Assembly: GCF_030269925.1 (NCBI RefSeq)
Contig: NC_085116.1
Span: forward strand, 6,882,001 to 6,946,000
Source: Bombyx mori
Lineage: Eukaryota > Arthropoda > Insecta > Lepidoptera > Bombycidae
Reading direction: 5' to 3'
Length of the DNA stretch: 64,000 bases
The notes under the pieces were generated by a model. It searched no databases and was not told the DNA's origin. It saw nothing but the letters and a program-made list of their open reading frames with translations. Positions 1 to 13,508 of this stretch are shown here, piece after piece. Numbering within the stretch: the first letter of the stretch is position 1; each line of letters opens with the position of its first letter. Position numbers and translations under genes: made by a program.

Positions 1-134
1 CTGAAGACCTGAACGTACTAGTGTCTAACGGAGTTGGTAGAAGTCATTCAAGTCGACTTTCCAGCTGCACTGAATAACGGCTTTTAACCTTTTAAACACA
101 ATCCTTGTTCGCGACTGGATACTACTGGATAGTG

Positions 135-300
135 GCATACAAATCAAATCAAATCAATGTTATTTTATTCAACATAAATGGAAGTACATACTTGTTGACC
201 ATCAAAAAGACTTACTGTCAATTCACAAAAACTAGCCTCCATCCTAAGAAGAACTGGCAAGAAACTCAGCGGGCATGTCTTTTTTTTATATTAGAATTTT
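135..300 (+). repeat. Dispersed lepidopteran repeat fragment
   Basis: Contains TTTTATTCAACATAAATGGA and GAACTGGCAAGAAACTCAGC, which I recall as common in moth genomes. Single copy in this window. Confidence 0.45.
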
Positions 301-3300
301 CTTTTTAAATATTCATTTTTACAAAAGGTATTATAACGTAACAATTATTGCAATATTGAAATGCCCGCAGCGAGCAACTCATTCCCACACTACCCTACCT
401 ACCATCAAAAGCGATCTACCACTAGTAAAGGCCGGTTGAGGATCGCGGTGCACCAGAAAATTCTGCTCGCCAGTAAATAGCACTAGGTTTGTGTTCCTAA
501 TTCTTCTTTCCTTTTGCTGGCCTACTGGAAGAGATTTCAACATGAAATAAGTAATCTCTCTGTATCCTTATTGTACTTTGTATCCTTATTGTCGTGTTTC
601 TTCTAATAGCTGTGTGTACAAAATTTATTAAATAAAAAAACACTAAATAAATATCTTGGTCGCTTTTCATGACACCCACGGGACCAATAGGGGTGGTGCA
701 ATTCTGGGCCGTCATCACACAGCGATGTTTTATTCCTGTTTAATTTCGTCGCTTTCGGTGTAGAACCAGTTCTACACTGGTGACCTTCTCGGAATAAGTA
801 AATATTGGTTTAGCTGACTCGAAGGATAGATTGAAGTGTGATAAATTTAGTAGTTCACTGAATTATTTTACGACTTAACTGGTTCGTTTGTCTTTCTTTG
901 TTTTAGTCCAACTGAATTTAAATATTTATAGATTGAAATTTTTAATTAGTCAAATTAATTTTTCTTTGTTTGTTTTAGGATTTTTTCCTGTGTTATACCC
1001 ACACTTCGATAATTATAATTGATTCAAACCAGGATGCTATTGAAATTACAAAGTAGGATATCAAACAAGCCATCAACTATGAATTGTTACTAAAAAAATG
1101 TTGGTTATGGACTCATCTGGTATTAATAGGTCACTAAAACCCATAGACTTGACAACGTGAATGCAGCCACTCGACTACTCCTTCTATTAAATCGTTTCTA
1201 AATATTCTTACTAAATTTAAAATTCTGATCATGAATTCTTGTAAATTATAAATAATGTATCCATTTAAGTATTAAAATCTAAATAATTACAAACGACGAG
1301 CTCAGGTTAGCATACAATAACGCAAAGCTAATTATTATTATGCCAACGTATAATTGGAATATATAAATACCAAGTGATAATTCTTCAATAATAGATTTTT
1401 CTTTCAGTAAATACGAAGCTAGGGCGACATGACCGGTTAGATAATATCTGACCTACGACCTTATCGTATTGGGCGAGCTAGGAAAGACCGATAAGAACTC
1501 TTGCAGTGCTAGAGGAATCCGGATCCACTTGTCTTATCTTATCTGCGTACACTTTTTACTGTCATTTTTTTTTTGGTCAAGTACCATTGAAATTACAGGT
1601 TCTAAAATCTTTTTTACTCCCTTACCGGCACAAACTAACTCTGCTGCCTTAATGTCAAGAGGATTCCGAAGTTATATTTAAGATTGTCTGAGCTGCATGC
1701 ATTTTACTAATCTACTTCAACGAACGAATACTTCACGACAGGAATAAGTAAAAAACGACCATATTGCCAACCCGCTTAGGACTATAGTATGTATATATTA
1801 TTTAGTGTATATATTATTTTTATTATATTTATAGATATTTAATAGATTTGAACACAGTATTAACGCTACGGAATTTTCCAATACTACAATAGAAAATTAA
1901 CAAAATACAAAGACCTTACTTCATAGGAACACAAAATATGAAATTTCGAATGTGGTTTTAACATAATATTATATTGCATTATGTCTTTAAATAAAATACC
2001 GTGTGTTGCGCCACAATCTTTGTGACCTATGTTTTTCACAACATTACGCTGACGTAATTGAGCTTATGCAAATTAAATGATCTTACTTGTTGAGTGTTTT
2101 TTACAGCTTTCAGTTGTTCAAGTTCAGATTTAATAGACAAATATAATTGCAACAGTGTACGTGACGTCATATCGCATGATCAAAATAAATGACTCTTTCG
2201 GCATACATACATAAAATATATGCATCCATGAATGCAAGCCTTCTCGATAGCGATATCTCTATAAAGTTTATTAATTCTAAGATATTAAAATGTTAATACT
2301 TGTTTATTTGGCTTTCGGCAAAGATTGTGATGAAAAGAGTAGATCGACTAGCACATACATACTGTAAATGAATATAAGTGCCAATAGTTTGTATTAGTTT
2401 ATTTTATTAACATGCATGCTTTTATGAGATTCACAGCGCTGTGTGAGTTTATAGGAAGTGATTTTTACAGCCTCTTTATAGGCAGTTTCTCAAGTGGGTA
2501 ATGATGTTAATGTCTTTCTAGTTGTCTATGCTTATAATATTTGTAAACAAATGTAAACGAGTCACCTCGGCACGGAGCCAGCCCGGACATTAGCGGATGG
2601 TTACGACGAACGACTATGTCGCTTGTTCCGAATACTTTATAATATAAAACTAAATTTAAACTTGTGAAATTTAACAGGTTTTTTTTCTCTCCCAGATCGC
2701 TTAAGCAACCTTTAACTGGTATAGACATGTAACATTCTAACATTTTTATTGTTGAATATTCTTATTATATTCGTTAACATTTCAAATGTTTTTTTTTATC
2801 TGAAGTGTTTTGTTGACGGAAAAAATGTTAAATTGATTTTGATAATTTAGTTTTGAACATTATTTCCTTTTAAATTGAACCGTCCAGCAGTTTTTAATTA
2901 ACGCTAGAACAAACAAATGTTATTAATTATTGTAATAGTATTAGAATATTTTTTCATAAGAAACTAACAAGTCTTTATGATCTCATGTCTCCGGGTGCGT
3001 GGCGGCATTCTGTCGTTGTTGGAACTTCAGGGAAGGCTCTTGGCATCTATCATCAACAGACGACACCCGGGTGGAGTCTTAACAAATTTGCAGATTAAAT
3101 ATATATTTCGCCGTAGGTAAAATCATAAAGTAGTAGTTTATACAGGATATTCTCAGCGATAGTCTTGTTTCACTGGTCCGTTACGAAAGTATTTTTTTGT
3201 TTTTTTTTATGATCGAAGGATTACTGGTGGCCCGGAGTCCTTTCCATTTTCACCAGGACAAGGGTTACGAAAGTATAGTATGAAATATAAGTTGTGTACC

Positions 3301-3579
3301 TATATTAAAATAAATATGTATACATTTATATTTTTTAAGTGTATCTAAACATTAAACTGTTCACAACTATAGAGATAAACTGTCTACGATTTATTTAAAA
3401 TATCATTATACATTTATTGTATAGGTACTTACTTGTTATTTGCGTCTATTGAGGCTTACATAAGCATATGTTTTACAGCATAAATATAAATGTAGTACTC
3501 CTCACAGATGATGTTTCAACACTTTAACACTAATTTTCATTGCGACACTCCAAGGGAAAACATTTACACAGATGAATTC

Positions 3580-4010
3580 CTTCAAAGTTAGCACACGCTC
3601 GACCGCTTTCGCTCGTTTTGTGCAAACACAGCCTCTTACCACTCTTAACGCGGTCACTCAAACTCACTCACTATCTAAGCGTTGCCCTTTTTAATTATGT
3701 TTTGAGAAAGTACTGAATCAAAATAACGTGGCACAGAAATAAAGCATGAAAATAATCGAGCGCGTTGCCCAAGCGCACGTGAAGTTGTCAGGTTAGCAAT
3801 TGGCAACGAACCGCGGTACAGAACAGCCAGTGACTGCGAGACTGGGCGCATCGACGGTGTGCCGGTCCGACTTCGAACGTTGCACGGAGGTGGGCAGACA
3901 CCGTCGCGCTCGCACTCGCCAACAGAATAGACAACATCGCACGATGTCGCCCTAGAAATCGTCGGCGGCGTCGGCTGCACAACTCACTTTCGCTAACGGC
4001 CCATTTTCAT
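3580..4010. promoter_or_regulatory. GC/CpG-rich block, possible promoter or 5' exon of a neighbouring gene
   Basis: About 430 bp with many CpG dinucleotides stand out sharply from AT-rich flanks. A minus-strand frame inside (ATG at 3935, stop near 3788) begins MLSILLASASATVSAHL, which is signal-peptide-like but short and unsupported. The plus strand shows no clear ORF. This look is typical of a 5' UTR or promoter in insects. I cannot assign strand or gene. Confidence 0.35.
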
Positions 4011-4204
4011 ACAAGTTTTTCCGGAGCCAACTCGAATATTATTGCATAGTAGGTATGCATATTCACCAATAATCGCAAGATGATGCAAGATGAATCGCAT
4101 TCGATATTTATATAAGCCTTTAAAGAGCACCAAGCAATAATGAAATTACTGTATGTTCTCTTTCAGAAAAGGAATTGGTTAATGGAGGAAATAATATATA
4201 ATAT

Positions 4205-4330
4205 ATTATATTATTTATTTATTCAACTTAATGCACATAAGTACAATGGCGGACTTAATGCCTGAGGCATTCTCTACCAGTCAACTAAGGGTGGTGTAGA
4301 GAATTCTGTGGTAGGTGCATAACTTAATGT
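4205..4330 (-). repeat. LINE-tail-like repeat, copy 1
   Basis: Contains GGACTTAATGCCTGAGGCAT, the reverse of the block at 62935-63040. Confidence 0.6.
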
Positions 4331-4880
4331 GAAACAACCAAACTACATTATACAATATACAAACACATACACGGTATATATATATAATCACACAAACAAC
4401 GTACACAATTTTATATCATGATAATAATATAAAATTTACACATATATCTATATATAATCTATATCATATACTCACATATTCACATACATATTTATATACA
4501 CACTTAAACACAACTTAAAAATATAACAAATTTATCAATTATTATATTAATGTTAGTAAAAAATATATTTTATTGTATGGCAACTATTACTTTTTCTACT
4601 GTATTTACTTAAGTACGTTAATCGATGATGTAAATGATATTCAGTTGACATTCAAGTTCTAACTTGAAGACAGAGGATTACTTTAAAAAAACTAGTCACA
4701 AGTACTTATGTGGTATATTTATTATACAGAAAATATTATTGAAACGCGATTCATGCGAAGACATCGTAACATATTTGAAATAAAATATACTGTGTTTTGT
4801 TTGGTTTCTTATTAAATATAAAATGAACTCAGTTTAACGGTGGAGCCTAACCAAGTTCTTATAAATCAAGATTAAAGGTA

Positions 4881-5126
4881 TTAGTCTGGCCCCATCCGTT
4901 GAGGGCCTAAGAGGCAACATGTAAGTTGCGTAATGTTTTCTTTTTCTAGGTCGTGACCTCTGCCTGCCAGGGTTAATCTTAACGCGATGTTAGAAACGTC
5001 TTGTCTATTTTCTAATGCAATAACATTCGGGTAAGAAATAAATAACTTCTGATCTGTGACATTGTACATTTTCGCTAATGAATCACGAAATAAATCTAGA
5101 AAGTAAATTAGTCTTACCGTAAACAA
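4881..5126 (-). other. Unidentified reading frame with coding-like composition
   Basis: An 81-codon frame including NVIALENRQDVSNIALRLTL and GRGHDLEKENITQL. Residue composition is less biased than in the surrounding chance frames. A possible acceptor (TTTCTAG) lies inside it near 5100. I do not recognise the family. It may be an exon of an unseen gene, a transposon remnant or chance. Confidence 0.25.
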
Positions 5127-5844
5127 AGATAACAGTAACGAATTTTCCTAAACTCGTGTGAATAGCACGCCGAGCCTTTGCTCGCTCTCCTTTCCTAGAG
5201 AAACTGAAAAGGCCTCCGGGCCACCAGTAATTCTTCATTCATAAAAAAAATATGAACAGCACTCGTGCTAGGTAGAGAATCCGTTAGGTAGGGTCCCAAT
5301 ATAGGACCCGTAGCGCTTTGTTTTACTATTTCGCCTGTTTCCGTAATCTAATGTAATTAATGTCATCTCCATATTTACCGATGCGAACACAATAGGATGA
5401 AGGTCAAAATCGAAATTGCTTACTTAGGAATAGCTAACATATTTATATCTATTTATATAAATTCAATTAAAAGTTAGAAACATGTCATTGTTATTTATCT
5501 CCGCGTTTTTGCTCGAACCTTTGAACCTGCTCGAAACGCGTCACCTTAACTCTAGAGGCAATTTAAAAATCTAATGAACCTCTCAAACGAGCTCCAAACC
5601 AAATTTACATATTTTCTTGAAAAAAAAAACCATAGATTTTAAAACTCTTTTCTTTACAGACGCATGAACTATCTCACGGACCTCCTTGTGCTTAGTGGTG
5701 ACCAAAGCGCGTAGACGTCAAAACATTAATGCAGTCCCCACGCCTACAGGCTTGAGGTCTGTGTCTCAATTTTATAGTCATTACAAAAACTATAATTTTT
5801 GCGGATTTGTTTTTTAGTACACGACGTTATTACTATAATGTGAA

Positions 5845-5976
5845 AGTCACATGCTAAGTACTTATTTCGTTAGAAAAATTGGAACCTGCCTGCAGGATTT
5901 AAACACCTGGACAGTGTTTAAATCAATACCTCGCCTTGCTCAATATGAATACACCGGGCGTCTTATCCTTTACTTC
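5845..5976 (-). mobile_element. tRNA-head SINE fragment
   Basis: Reversed head with GGGCGTCTTATCCTTTA and TTAGAAAAATTGG blocks shared with the full-length copies. Confidence 0.65.
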
Positions 5977-6343
5977 AAATCTTATAGTTGTTTATTCGCT
6001 CTACTAATTGTAGTTCTTATTCAAATTGGCTTTACTAAATATTTAACTATCTAACTAAATGGGCATGACAATTTTATCGGCTACCTGCAAACTGAGCAAT
6101 CTAGGCTGCGTCATTTGCAGATAAATATCTCGCCTACACATTTGAATGTTTTGACCTCGTCAGCGCTCACGTCATGGGGTTTCACTGTAACCACTACTAA
6201 CCACATTATTTGCAAGCACAAAGGACACAGAAACTTATAAGCTTTTTATAAATTTATACTGCTATTTATTGTGTAATAAAAAGAAAGTAATTTTAAGGCT
6301 TAATGTCAATTCTGACTATTCTTGACGCAAACCGATGAGGTGA

Positions 6344-6500
6344 CCATGAAGCAGTAATGCGTTTCGATACGTGGAACTCATGCCTCAAGGTGGGTGTTGG
6401 CATTCGGATTACTGATGTCTATGGACTCCGCTAATCACTTAACACCAGGTGGGCCGTGAGCTCGTCCATCCGCTTACGCAATAAAATAAATAAAAAAAAT
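6344..6500 (+). mobile_element. BMC1-tail fragment
   Basis: 3' half of the tail unit with a (TAAA) end. Confidence 0.7.
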
Positions 6501-7103
6501 GGTGATCAGAACGAATGCGAAACGGTTTATGAGCATACGGTCCAAGGTACTCCATCAATATTGACAAAGTTAACATTTAAATACCACTTTCGTGACTGCT
6601 AATATATACTGTGTTAACATTATAAACGGAAAGAGTAATTACAGTATTTAAGACACCTTACTTATCCTCAGGGTAAGCTGTAAACGCTGACATTAATATC
6701 TTCGTGTGCCGTTCTAATAAGAAAATATTTTACGGAATTTATTTAGAATTAAAAACAAAAAATTGAAATTTATCTACTCGCATCTATACTACTATAGTAG
6801 TGTTTTATTTTGTGCGTATATTGCAATTAAAACAATGTAGAAGTTTCCAGTGTAGGCTAAAGAATTACATATCAGCACAGCATTTACGTACGGAGCGATT
6901 CTTATTGATTCTGAGAAAAAATGACGTTAGAGGACCAATTATTTGCTTAGAATCAGTTTATATGATATATTTTTTCACAAAATCAGCACAACGTGCAAAA
7001 CTGTCACCGTGTGTTAGAATTTCATAATTTGACCCTGTTTTAAAGTGAATAATGACCACTAAAAGTACCTAATTAATTAACTCTAACTAAGGTAACTAAG
7101 GAA

Positions 7104-7222
7104 GGCAGCGGCTTGGCTCTGCCCCTGGCATTGCTGAAGTCCATGGGCAACCTGGGCAACATGGGTAACCACTCACCATCAGGGCCGCGCGCTCGTCTGC
7201 CTACAAGGGTAATAAAAAAAAC
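7104..7222 (+). repeat. Second LINE-tail family, copy 1
   Basis: Shares GGCTTGGCTCTGCC, GGCATTGCTGAAGTCCATGG and TCGTCTGCCTACAAGGG with two other copies, followed by AATAAAAAA. Looks like the 3' tail of a non-LTR element. Confidence 0.75.
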
Positions 7223-7581
7223 TTAACTAACTTGATTACCAATTAGGGTTAATGTTTTTATTAGGCGGTACTCAGAGTCTTATTGGTCTTATCTCGTATG
7301 TGTCCCCTACAACACTTCGGAGTTTTTCACTTAACCTTTATCTTTAAAGTATAATATACTTTAGTGATATAAACTATGTCTGTTCAGTAGTTGCCAGGGG
7401 CAGTTGATTCAACAGGGCCACGATAAAGGGCAAGAGCACGGTACATTAACTGTGATGAGGCACGCGACGTATGGCCTTGCCCTTCCTAATGATCGTATTG
7501 TCAAGGTGCTAGACGATCTAAAGCAATGAGAATGGATTATATGACCAAACAATGGTTATACTTCGAGATAATCCTAACACT

Positions 7582-7741
7582 ACAGCCGTTGTAACTATAC
7601 TTGAGACCTTAGAACTTATATCTCCAGGTCGGTGGCGCATTAACGTTGTGGATATCTATGGGCTCCAGTAACCACTTAACACCAGGTGGGCTGTGAGCTC
7701 GTCTACATATCTAAGCAATAAAAAATAAATATAAAAAAAAA
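7582..7741 (+). mobile_element. BMC1-tail fragment
   Basis: 3' two-thirds of the tail unit ending in an A-rich run. Confidence 0.76.
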
Positions 7742-8581
7742 CACAAGCGTCTATTTATGAAATATTTATGACGTTTATTCATACAGTAAATAATATTCAT
7801 TGTCAGTAATCATCAGTTACGTCGTATTTTGTAAGGCTTTCAAGGCTAGGTAGGGTCTGTAGGTTAAATGGAATGACAATACAAATGAAAAATGTATTAA
7901 AAAAACTTTGAAAAGGATTAAAAGAAAATAATAAAGATAGGTATATAATAATGCTTATAATTAACCAGACATTAAACCTTTAAAGAGTTACGAAACATGA
8001 AATCACCACGTACAAAATATATGCTGAAAATTGAGAATTTTTCTATTCTCTTTTATATTTAAGCGGTTAACTTATTACAATATCTCATGAATACACCACA
8101 CGACCTAAATGCTATATCAATAGCCTAGATACAGGAGTTTTACAGCTGTACTTTATAACAAGATGGTTCTTCATCGTGGAAATCTAATAGAAATAATGGT
8201 ATGGTTCACCTAGTGGACAACTGCCACTGTACTGACAGTATGTGCCCGAAACTCATACTGGCTCTATTTGAATACATAACCTACCTACCTGGTCAGATAT
8301 TATGTATCTCTGTACCAGTGGCTTCGAGAACGAACTAGAAGATTCTTGTCCACTTCATAATTGTCTAGAAGAGATCGCTTCTAGCCATAAGACCGCCCAT
8401 TGTACTTGTTGTGTTAAATGTTTTGGATATTATTATTAATATGTGTGCATTCAAGCAGACTCTACTTTACTGTTGGAGATGGTTACTTTGACGGCCAATT
8501 TTTTTTCCTCATGAAGGAATATTTACATACGTATAAACCACATATTTTACCTAAAAGCTGTTACTATAAATTTAATATCTG

Positions 8582-8895
8582 AAAAGATTAACTTGTGGAA
8601 GTCAATCGTGAACAGTTGTTGAGTACGGATTTCATTAGAAAAATTGGTACTCGTCTGAGATTCGAACACCAGTGCATCGTTCAACACGAATGCACCGGAC
8701 GTCTTATCCTTTAGGCCACGACGACAAAATAATACTACATAATAATACCATATTATTGACATTTCGATGTCATGTCTTAAGGTGGGTTCTCAATGTACAA
8801 CCATTTAACACCAGGTGAACTGTTAGATCCTTCATCTAGTCAATAAATAAATAAACAAAGAAACAAACAAACAAATAAATAAACACACAAATAAA
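8582..8895. mobile_element. tRNA-head fragment (-) next to a BMC1-tail fragment (+)
   Basis: 8582-8728 is a reversed tRNA-head. 8761-8895 is a plus-strand tail end followed by an (AAAT/AAAC)n run. Head-to-head fragments imply two insertions or an inversion. Confidence 0.68.
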
Positions 8896-9044
8896 CAATA
8901 AAAAAATAAAATATTAGTGAAACCTCAACACCTCTGTGCGGTTCTGTTCAATAAAACGCTTTTTAAATTTCATCCAGTCACCTATCAAATGGTGTAATGG
9001 TAACCTGATGTTTTTAAATGTTTTTATTACATCTATATTTAAAA

Positions 9045-9320
9045 AAATGAATTGCTGTTCGTTAGTCTCGCTAAAACTCGAGAACGGCTGGACCGATTTG
9101 GGCAATTTTGGTTTTGAATTATTCGTGGAAGTCCAGAGAAGGTTTAAAAGATAGATAAGTATGAAAATCCTTGGAATTAAATAAAAATAACAATTTTGTT
9201 TTTCCTTTGATGTGTCGGACGGATTGCTTTTGTTTGTTTTAAGTTTATTTTAAACAAAAGTATAGGTATTTTATTTATCGATTGAGGCACTACGAAGTCT
9301 GCCGGGTCAGCTAGTAATAA
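9045..9320 (+). repeat. RTE/Helitron-type dispersed repeat
   Basis: Contains GAATTGCTGTTCGTTAGTCT and CTCGAGAACGGCTGGACCGA, and ends GCCGGGTCAGCTAGTA. I recognise this as a common lepidopteran element but cannot name it. A reversed short copy lies at 47780-47872. Confidence 0.6.
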
Positions 9321-10324
9321 TATATAGTTATGAAATTAAATAAGAAAGAATACACAAACAAAATACTTTACGACTCGCATTTATTAAGGTACAGATGGCC
9401 AATTGTTCATACTGCATACCTACAATGTAAGTAAATATACTATACAAAATGATTTCGCTTAAAAAATAACATATACATTTAATATGTACAAAAAATATGG
9501 ACACTTGAATGCAAAAGTGCTTTGCAATAAAACAAAGGTCAGGTGAATTGAACGTAGAAAAAAATTCAATATTTTATTTAATTTTTAAACAACTTAAGCA
9601 CTTCAGAAAAAGTGTTCAGGTAATCGAATTTATTCTGTCACGTGTTATTATTATCTTGTTTACTTTAATCCAAGTTGTTATTATTCAGATATTTGAATAA
9701 AAATTGTATCCTAATTAAGAAAACATGAATTCCTCGTATTTACATTTTTGTATAAAAGGAGGGAAAATTAACATAAAATCGAATAATAAATCAGAGTCTA
9801 AATACATTTGAGATGTAACTAAATATCACAAAAACACATGAGAATAAAATAGACCTAATCCATTTTTATAGATTATATTATTGATCACCATTTTTATAAA
9901 AATTAAAAGATACACAAATTTCATGTAAAACTATACTAATAAACGTTCATTTACTAAATTAATTCTAATAATTTTGAAATCATCATTTTAAAAACTTATC
10001 ATTAACATAATACTAAAAAATTAATAATTCAGTCACAATTACATAAACAATTGTATATTTTAAGTAATTAAATTGTCTTATTAATATAACATGTAATTCC
10101 TAATGCTATCATTAAAGCTTCTTTGATTTTAAGGTGTCACTTAAAGTAGGAATGTCCAAGATATTATTACATTTAAATCGCACTCTAAGTAATGGTTTCT
10201 TACATAAGTATTCGGTGTGAACTTATATATAAATTGAGTTTTCAAGTGAGGAAAACTATGCTGTTGTTGTATTGAAAACGATATTAGTTATTATCGAAAA
10301 ATCAACATCTAGGAAATGTAGTAT

Positions 10325-10460
10325 TTTTTTATTGTTTAGATGGGTGGACGATTTCACAGCCCACTTGGTGTTAAGTGGTTACTGGAGCCCATAGACATAT
10401 ACGATGTAAACGCGCCATCCACCTTGAGATATTAGTTCTAAGATCTCAGTATAGTTGGAA
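10325..10460 (-). mobile_element. BMC1-tail fragment
   Basis: Reversed 3' half of the tail unit. Confidence 0.74.
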
Positions 10461-12275
10461 AAATGTAATAAGTACTTATAATTGTTTCAAGATCCGAAAG
10501 CTATTACAAGTTACATTTTTCAGAAATCCTGTATTGGTATATGATGGAGATCGTAAGCTTCAAGATGCCAGTACCTGCCTTAACTGTCTTTTCTGCGGCG
10601 AAAGCTTTCATACGTCCCGGTCTGAAGGATAAGATCTCATTTCAAAATCTCTTTTATTGTTTTTAATAGATGCGTTCAGTTTCGACGGACAGATAAGATA
10701 GTTTTGGTAAACAATAAATTATGTACCACAGAGAATTTAACTGAAAATTATAATACATTTAACGCTTAGATTTCCGTTTTTTTGTTTTTTGTTTCTCAAA
10801 CACTTCAAAACAATTTAAAGTGTCGGATAATAAATTTGACAGCATCATAAAAATGAGAATAAGACTCAGAAAAACACACAGTATTATATTCAATTAATTC
10901 AATGATAAAATCTTGAGTATTTCATTGTGAATGTTTCGTGAATAACAAATGTGGTCGTGATAATATAAACTTTGTTTAATTAATATTTCTCAAGTGAACA
11001 TTTGAATCTATGATTGATCAGCCATCTTGTGCCATATATGATAGGAAGAGAAAGTCAGACTTCAGTTATACAATTGGAGCTTCGACCTCAAGCCTCAAGG
11101 GAGCCTCATGTCTCAATGGGGTGGCGGTATTTATGCCACTCTGCTGAGTATGAGAACGAGCAATTACTTAACACCAAGTCAGCCATAAAGTTGTCTGCTT
11201 TTAAAAAAGGATACTCTTCCTACTATGGAAAGAATAAAATATATTTTCCTACCGGTAGAAAGTTTGAATGTGTTAGTATCATTCTAACTTTTATATTAAA
11301 AACAGTATTCTAATAATATTTAATCTTTCTTTTACGCATAAGTAATAAACGCAAAGTCTCACAAAAATAAGATCATACAAACAACTGTACTACAATGTTG
11401 TACGGAAACACATTGCAAATTGGATTCGTGATATTTAACATTGACAAAAAAAAACTTTTAAAGAACACTAAACACAGAAATCTTATCATTTCTGTTACAA
11501 TATCAGATATATTTTTCTAAATAGCAATAAAAAGAAGTATAGTTTTAAGATCACTAAACAAACGTAGTGTTTATGAATATGTTAGTGCTATCGGTAATTA
11601 TTTGTTATAATTATTACTTACAAAATATATTGGGTTTGTTTCAATCGTGTGCTATGTATACAAGATTATACTTCTCGGTCTTATAAAAGATGGGGACGGT
11701 ATCGCGTGAAAAGGAACCACGTTTATTTATAATAATGAATTGTTTCAAAGCTGCACACGAAGTGCTTTTGTGTCTATGATAGATTTTAAATACAATTTCG
11801 GTCGTGTTAATAAAATAAACACTTTGTAAAAATTGTTTTTGAGCCAAAGGTATCCTATGCCCTCATAATATAATAACACTCATTCCTCGCACTCTCACTC
11901 ACACCCAAAACTCATTTTCGCATTTAAAATAAAAGTATGGATACTCAATAGTCCTACACAAGATCAAATTTTCATTTCATTATTGTAATACGAAGAAATA
12001 ACCATACTACTGTAGGTTTCGAAGAGGTCATTGACCTATTTCTAGCAACAATACAATTAGATTATGTCGTTCCGTTTTTCTTACTAAGATAACATCTTTC
12101 ACTGTTTTACGCAATGATATTCAACGGTAACATTTTTATTATATTTGTTGACAAAACAATATTCTCATTTCGACATCGTCATCACCCTGTAGGTATACTA
12201 GTGTTTTTGTATGTTGAGTACAATCTTATATTCTACTAATAGCTTTGAATTTTCAAAAAAATGATTTTTTTGACC

Positions 12276-12510
12276 TTTTTATTTCTTAGATGGGCGGACT
12301 TGCTCACAGCCCACCTGGCGTTAAGTGGTTACTGGAGCCCATAGACATCTACAACGTAAATGCTGCCACCCACCTTGAGATATAAGGTTATATGTAGTTA
12401 CAACGGCTGCCCCACCTTTCAAACCGAAACGCATTACTGGTTCACGGCAGAAACAAGCAGGGTGGTGGTACCTACCCGCGCGGACTCACAAGAGTTCCTA
12501 CCACCAGTAA
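12276..12510 (-). mobile_element. BMC1-tail element
   Basis: Full tail unit, poly-T at left and ACCACCAGTAA at right, beyond the 3' end of baz. Confidence 0.83.
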
Positions 12511-13071
12511 AAATGAATGATGTAGTTGTGAGTTTATTTTTAACACAACATTTGTAACTAATTTATTTGTTTTTTTAATATGTGGATAGGCAATTTAATT
12601 TTACCTAAGCCTCGCGCAGCAAAAAACATAAAAACCTTACGTTAGATTTTAATTTTCTTAAAAAAAAAATCTTCAATGTTTCGACACATCTCACAATGTT
12701 ATTGAGTAAAAAAGTAAATTACGTATTATTGGAACAATGACGTCATACCATAAATCTTATAACTACCCATACCTTCTGTATCGAAGTAGTTATATATAGA
12801 GAGCCAATGTCAAATGAAAAGCCGCCATCAGTAGAACTACAATATGTTGATTCTCTATCTTAAATTAACAAAATTATTAGATGTCCAGAAAATTGACATC
12901 TTTAGCCACTGGTAAAATTGCATTATGAAGATTTATTACATAAAAACATCCATTATCATTCAAATCAGAAGCTGTATTGAGGGCGGCTTTCATAATTTTA
13001 TTTTCAAATATATACTGAATTACAGATATGAGAGACTCGACGTTCCATAGAGAAGAATCTTCATTGTTTTT

Positions 13072-13082
13072 TTTATTTTATT
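13072..13082 (-). terminator. Candidate baz polyadenylation signal
   Basis: Two overlapping AATAAA hexamers on the minus strand, about 300 nt past the stop codon. They are the first AATAAA I see downstream. AT-rich sequence makes chance occurrence likely. Confidence 0.35.
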
Positions 13083-13122
13083 ATACAGCATTTTGGTCAT
13101 GGAATCGATACTCGTAAATCAT

Positions 13123-13293
13123 TAGTGAGCTTAGTACGAGTTTTTTAACGTTCTCGATAGCGTGAAAGTTAGCATTTGTATGCAGTTGCAACAGCGCCCC
13201 TAGCGGCAAACGTGACCAAACGTTCCAACTCTATTCAAATTATAGTTAACTTATACGCTATCGAGAACGTTAAAAAACTCCCGTTATGCACAC
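13123..13293. mobile_element. Fold-back MITE in the presumed baz 3' UTR
   Basis: About 50-bp terminal inverted repeats share TTTTTTAACGTTCTCGATAG. Same family as 54163-54340. It begins 86 nt past the stop codon, upstream of the candidate poly-A signal, so it is probably transcribed as a hairpin. Confidence 0.85.
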
Positions 13294-13378
13294 AGATAGA
13301 TTGTTTTTAATACAACATGGGGCAACGACGTTGATCAGTCGAAGCTTCATCCCGCGGAGTAGGAAGAGGTATTGTTGT

Positions 13379-13508
13379 TCAGTGGTAGTGCGATAACTTC
13401 CCGGGTCGTCTGGGCGGCGCGGTGTCGTACTCGTAGTAGTTGGACTGCGGGCGCGCTCCCCCCTCCCTACAGGAGCGCTGAGAGTGGTAACCACCCCCGG
13501 CGCGACGA
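13379..13508 (-). CDS. baz: baz exon 20: C-terminus and stop
   Basis: Encodes residue 1069 to 1111 and the TGA stop. It runs RRAGGGYHSQRSCREGGARP, then QSNYYEYDTAPPRRPGKLSHYH. ARPQSNYYEYDTA aligns with fly VRPMSSYYEYETV, which fixes the frame. The acceptor is CTGAAG|TCG after a long T tract. An overlapping frame from 13494 to 13270 is longer but has no homology and is a shadow. The fly protein continues well beyond this motif; here only about 15 residues follow. Confidence 0.87.

Larger units (their letters stand above)
1..13071. other. Region beyond the 3' end of baz
   Basis: Mostly AT-rich sequence with dispersed repeats, listed separately. No gene could be identified. All open frames are short, with no recognisable domain. 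The two parts that look least like random sequence are the GC-rich block at 3580-4010 and an ORF at 4881-5126. Confidence 0.5.

Noticed and set aside
13270..13494. 74-codon minus-strand frame at the baz 3' end
   Set aside because: Overlaps exon 20 in a different frame; the frame matching fly YYEYE and preserving splice phase ends at 13379.
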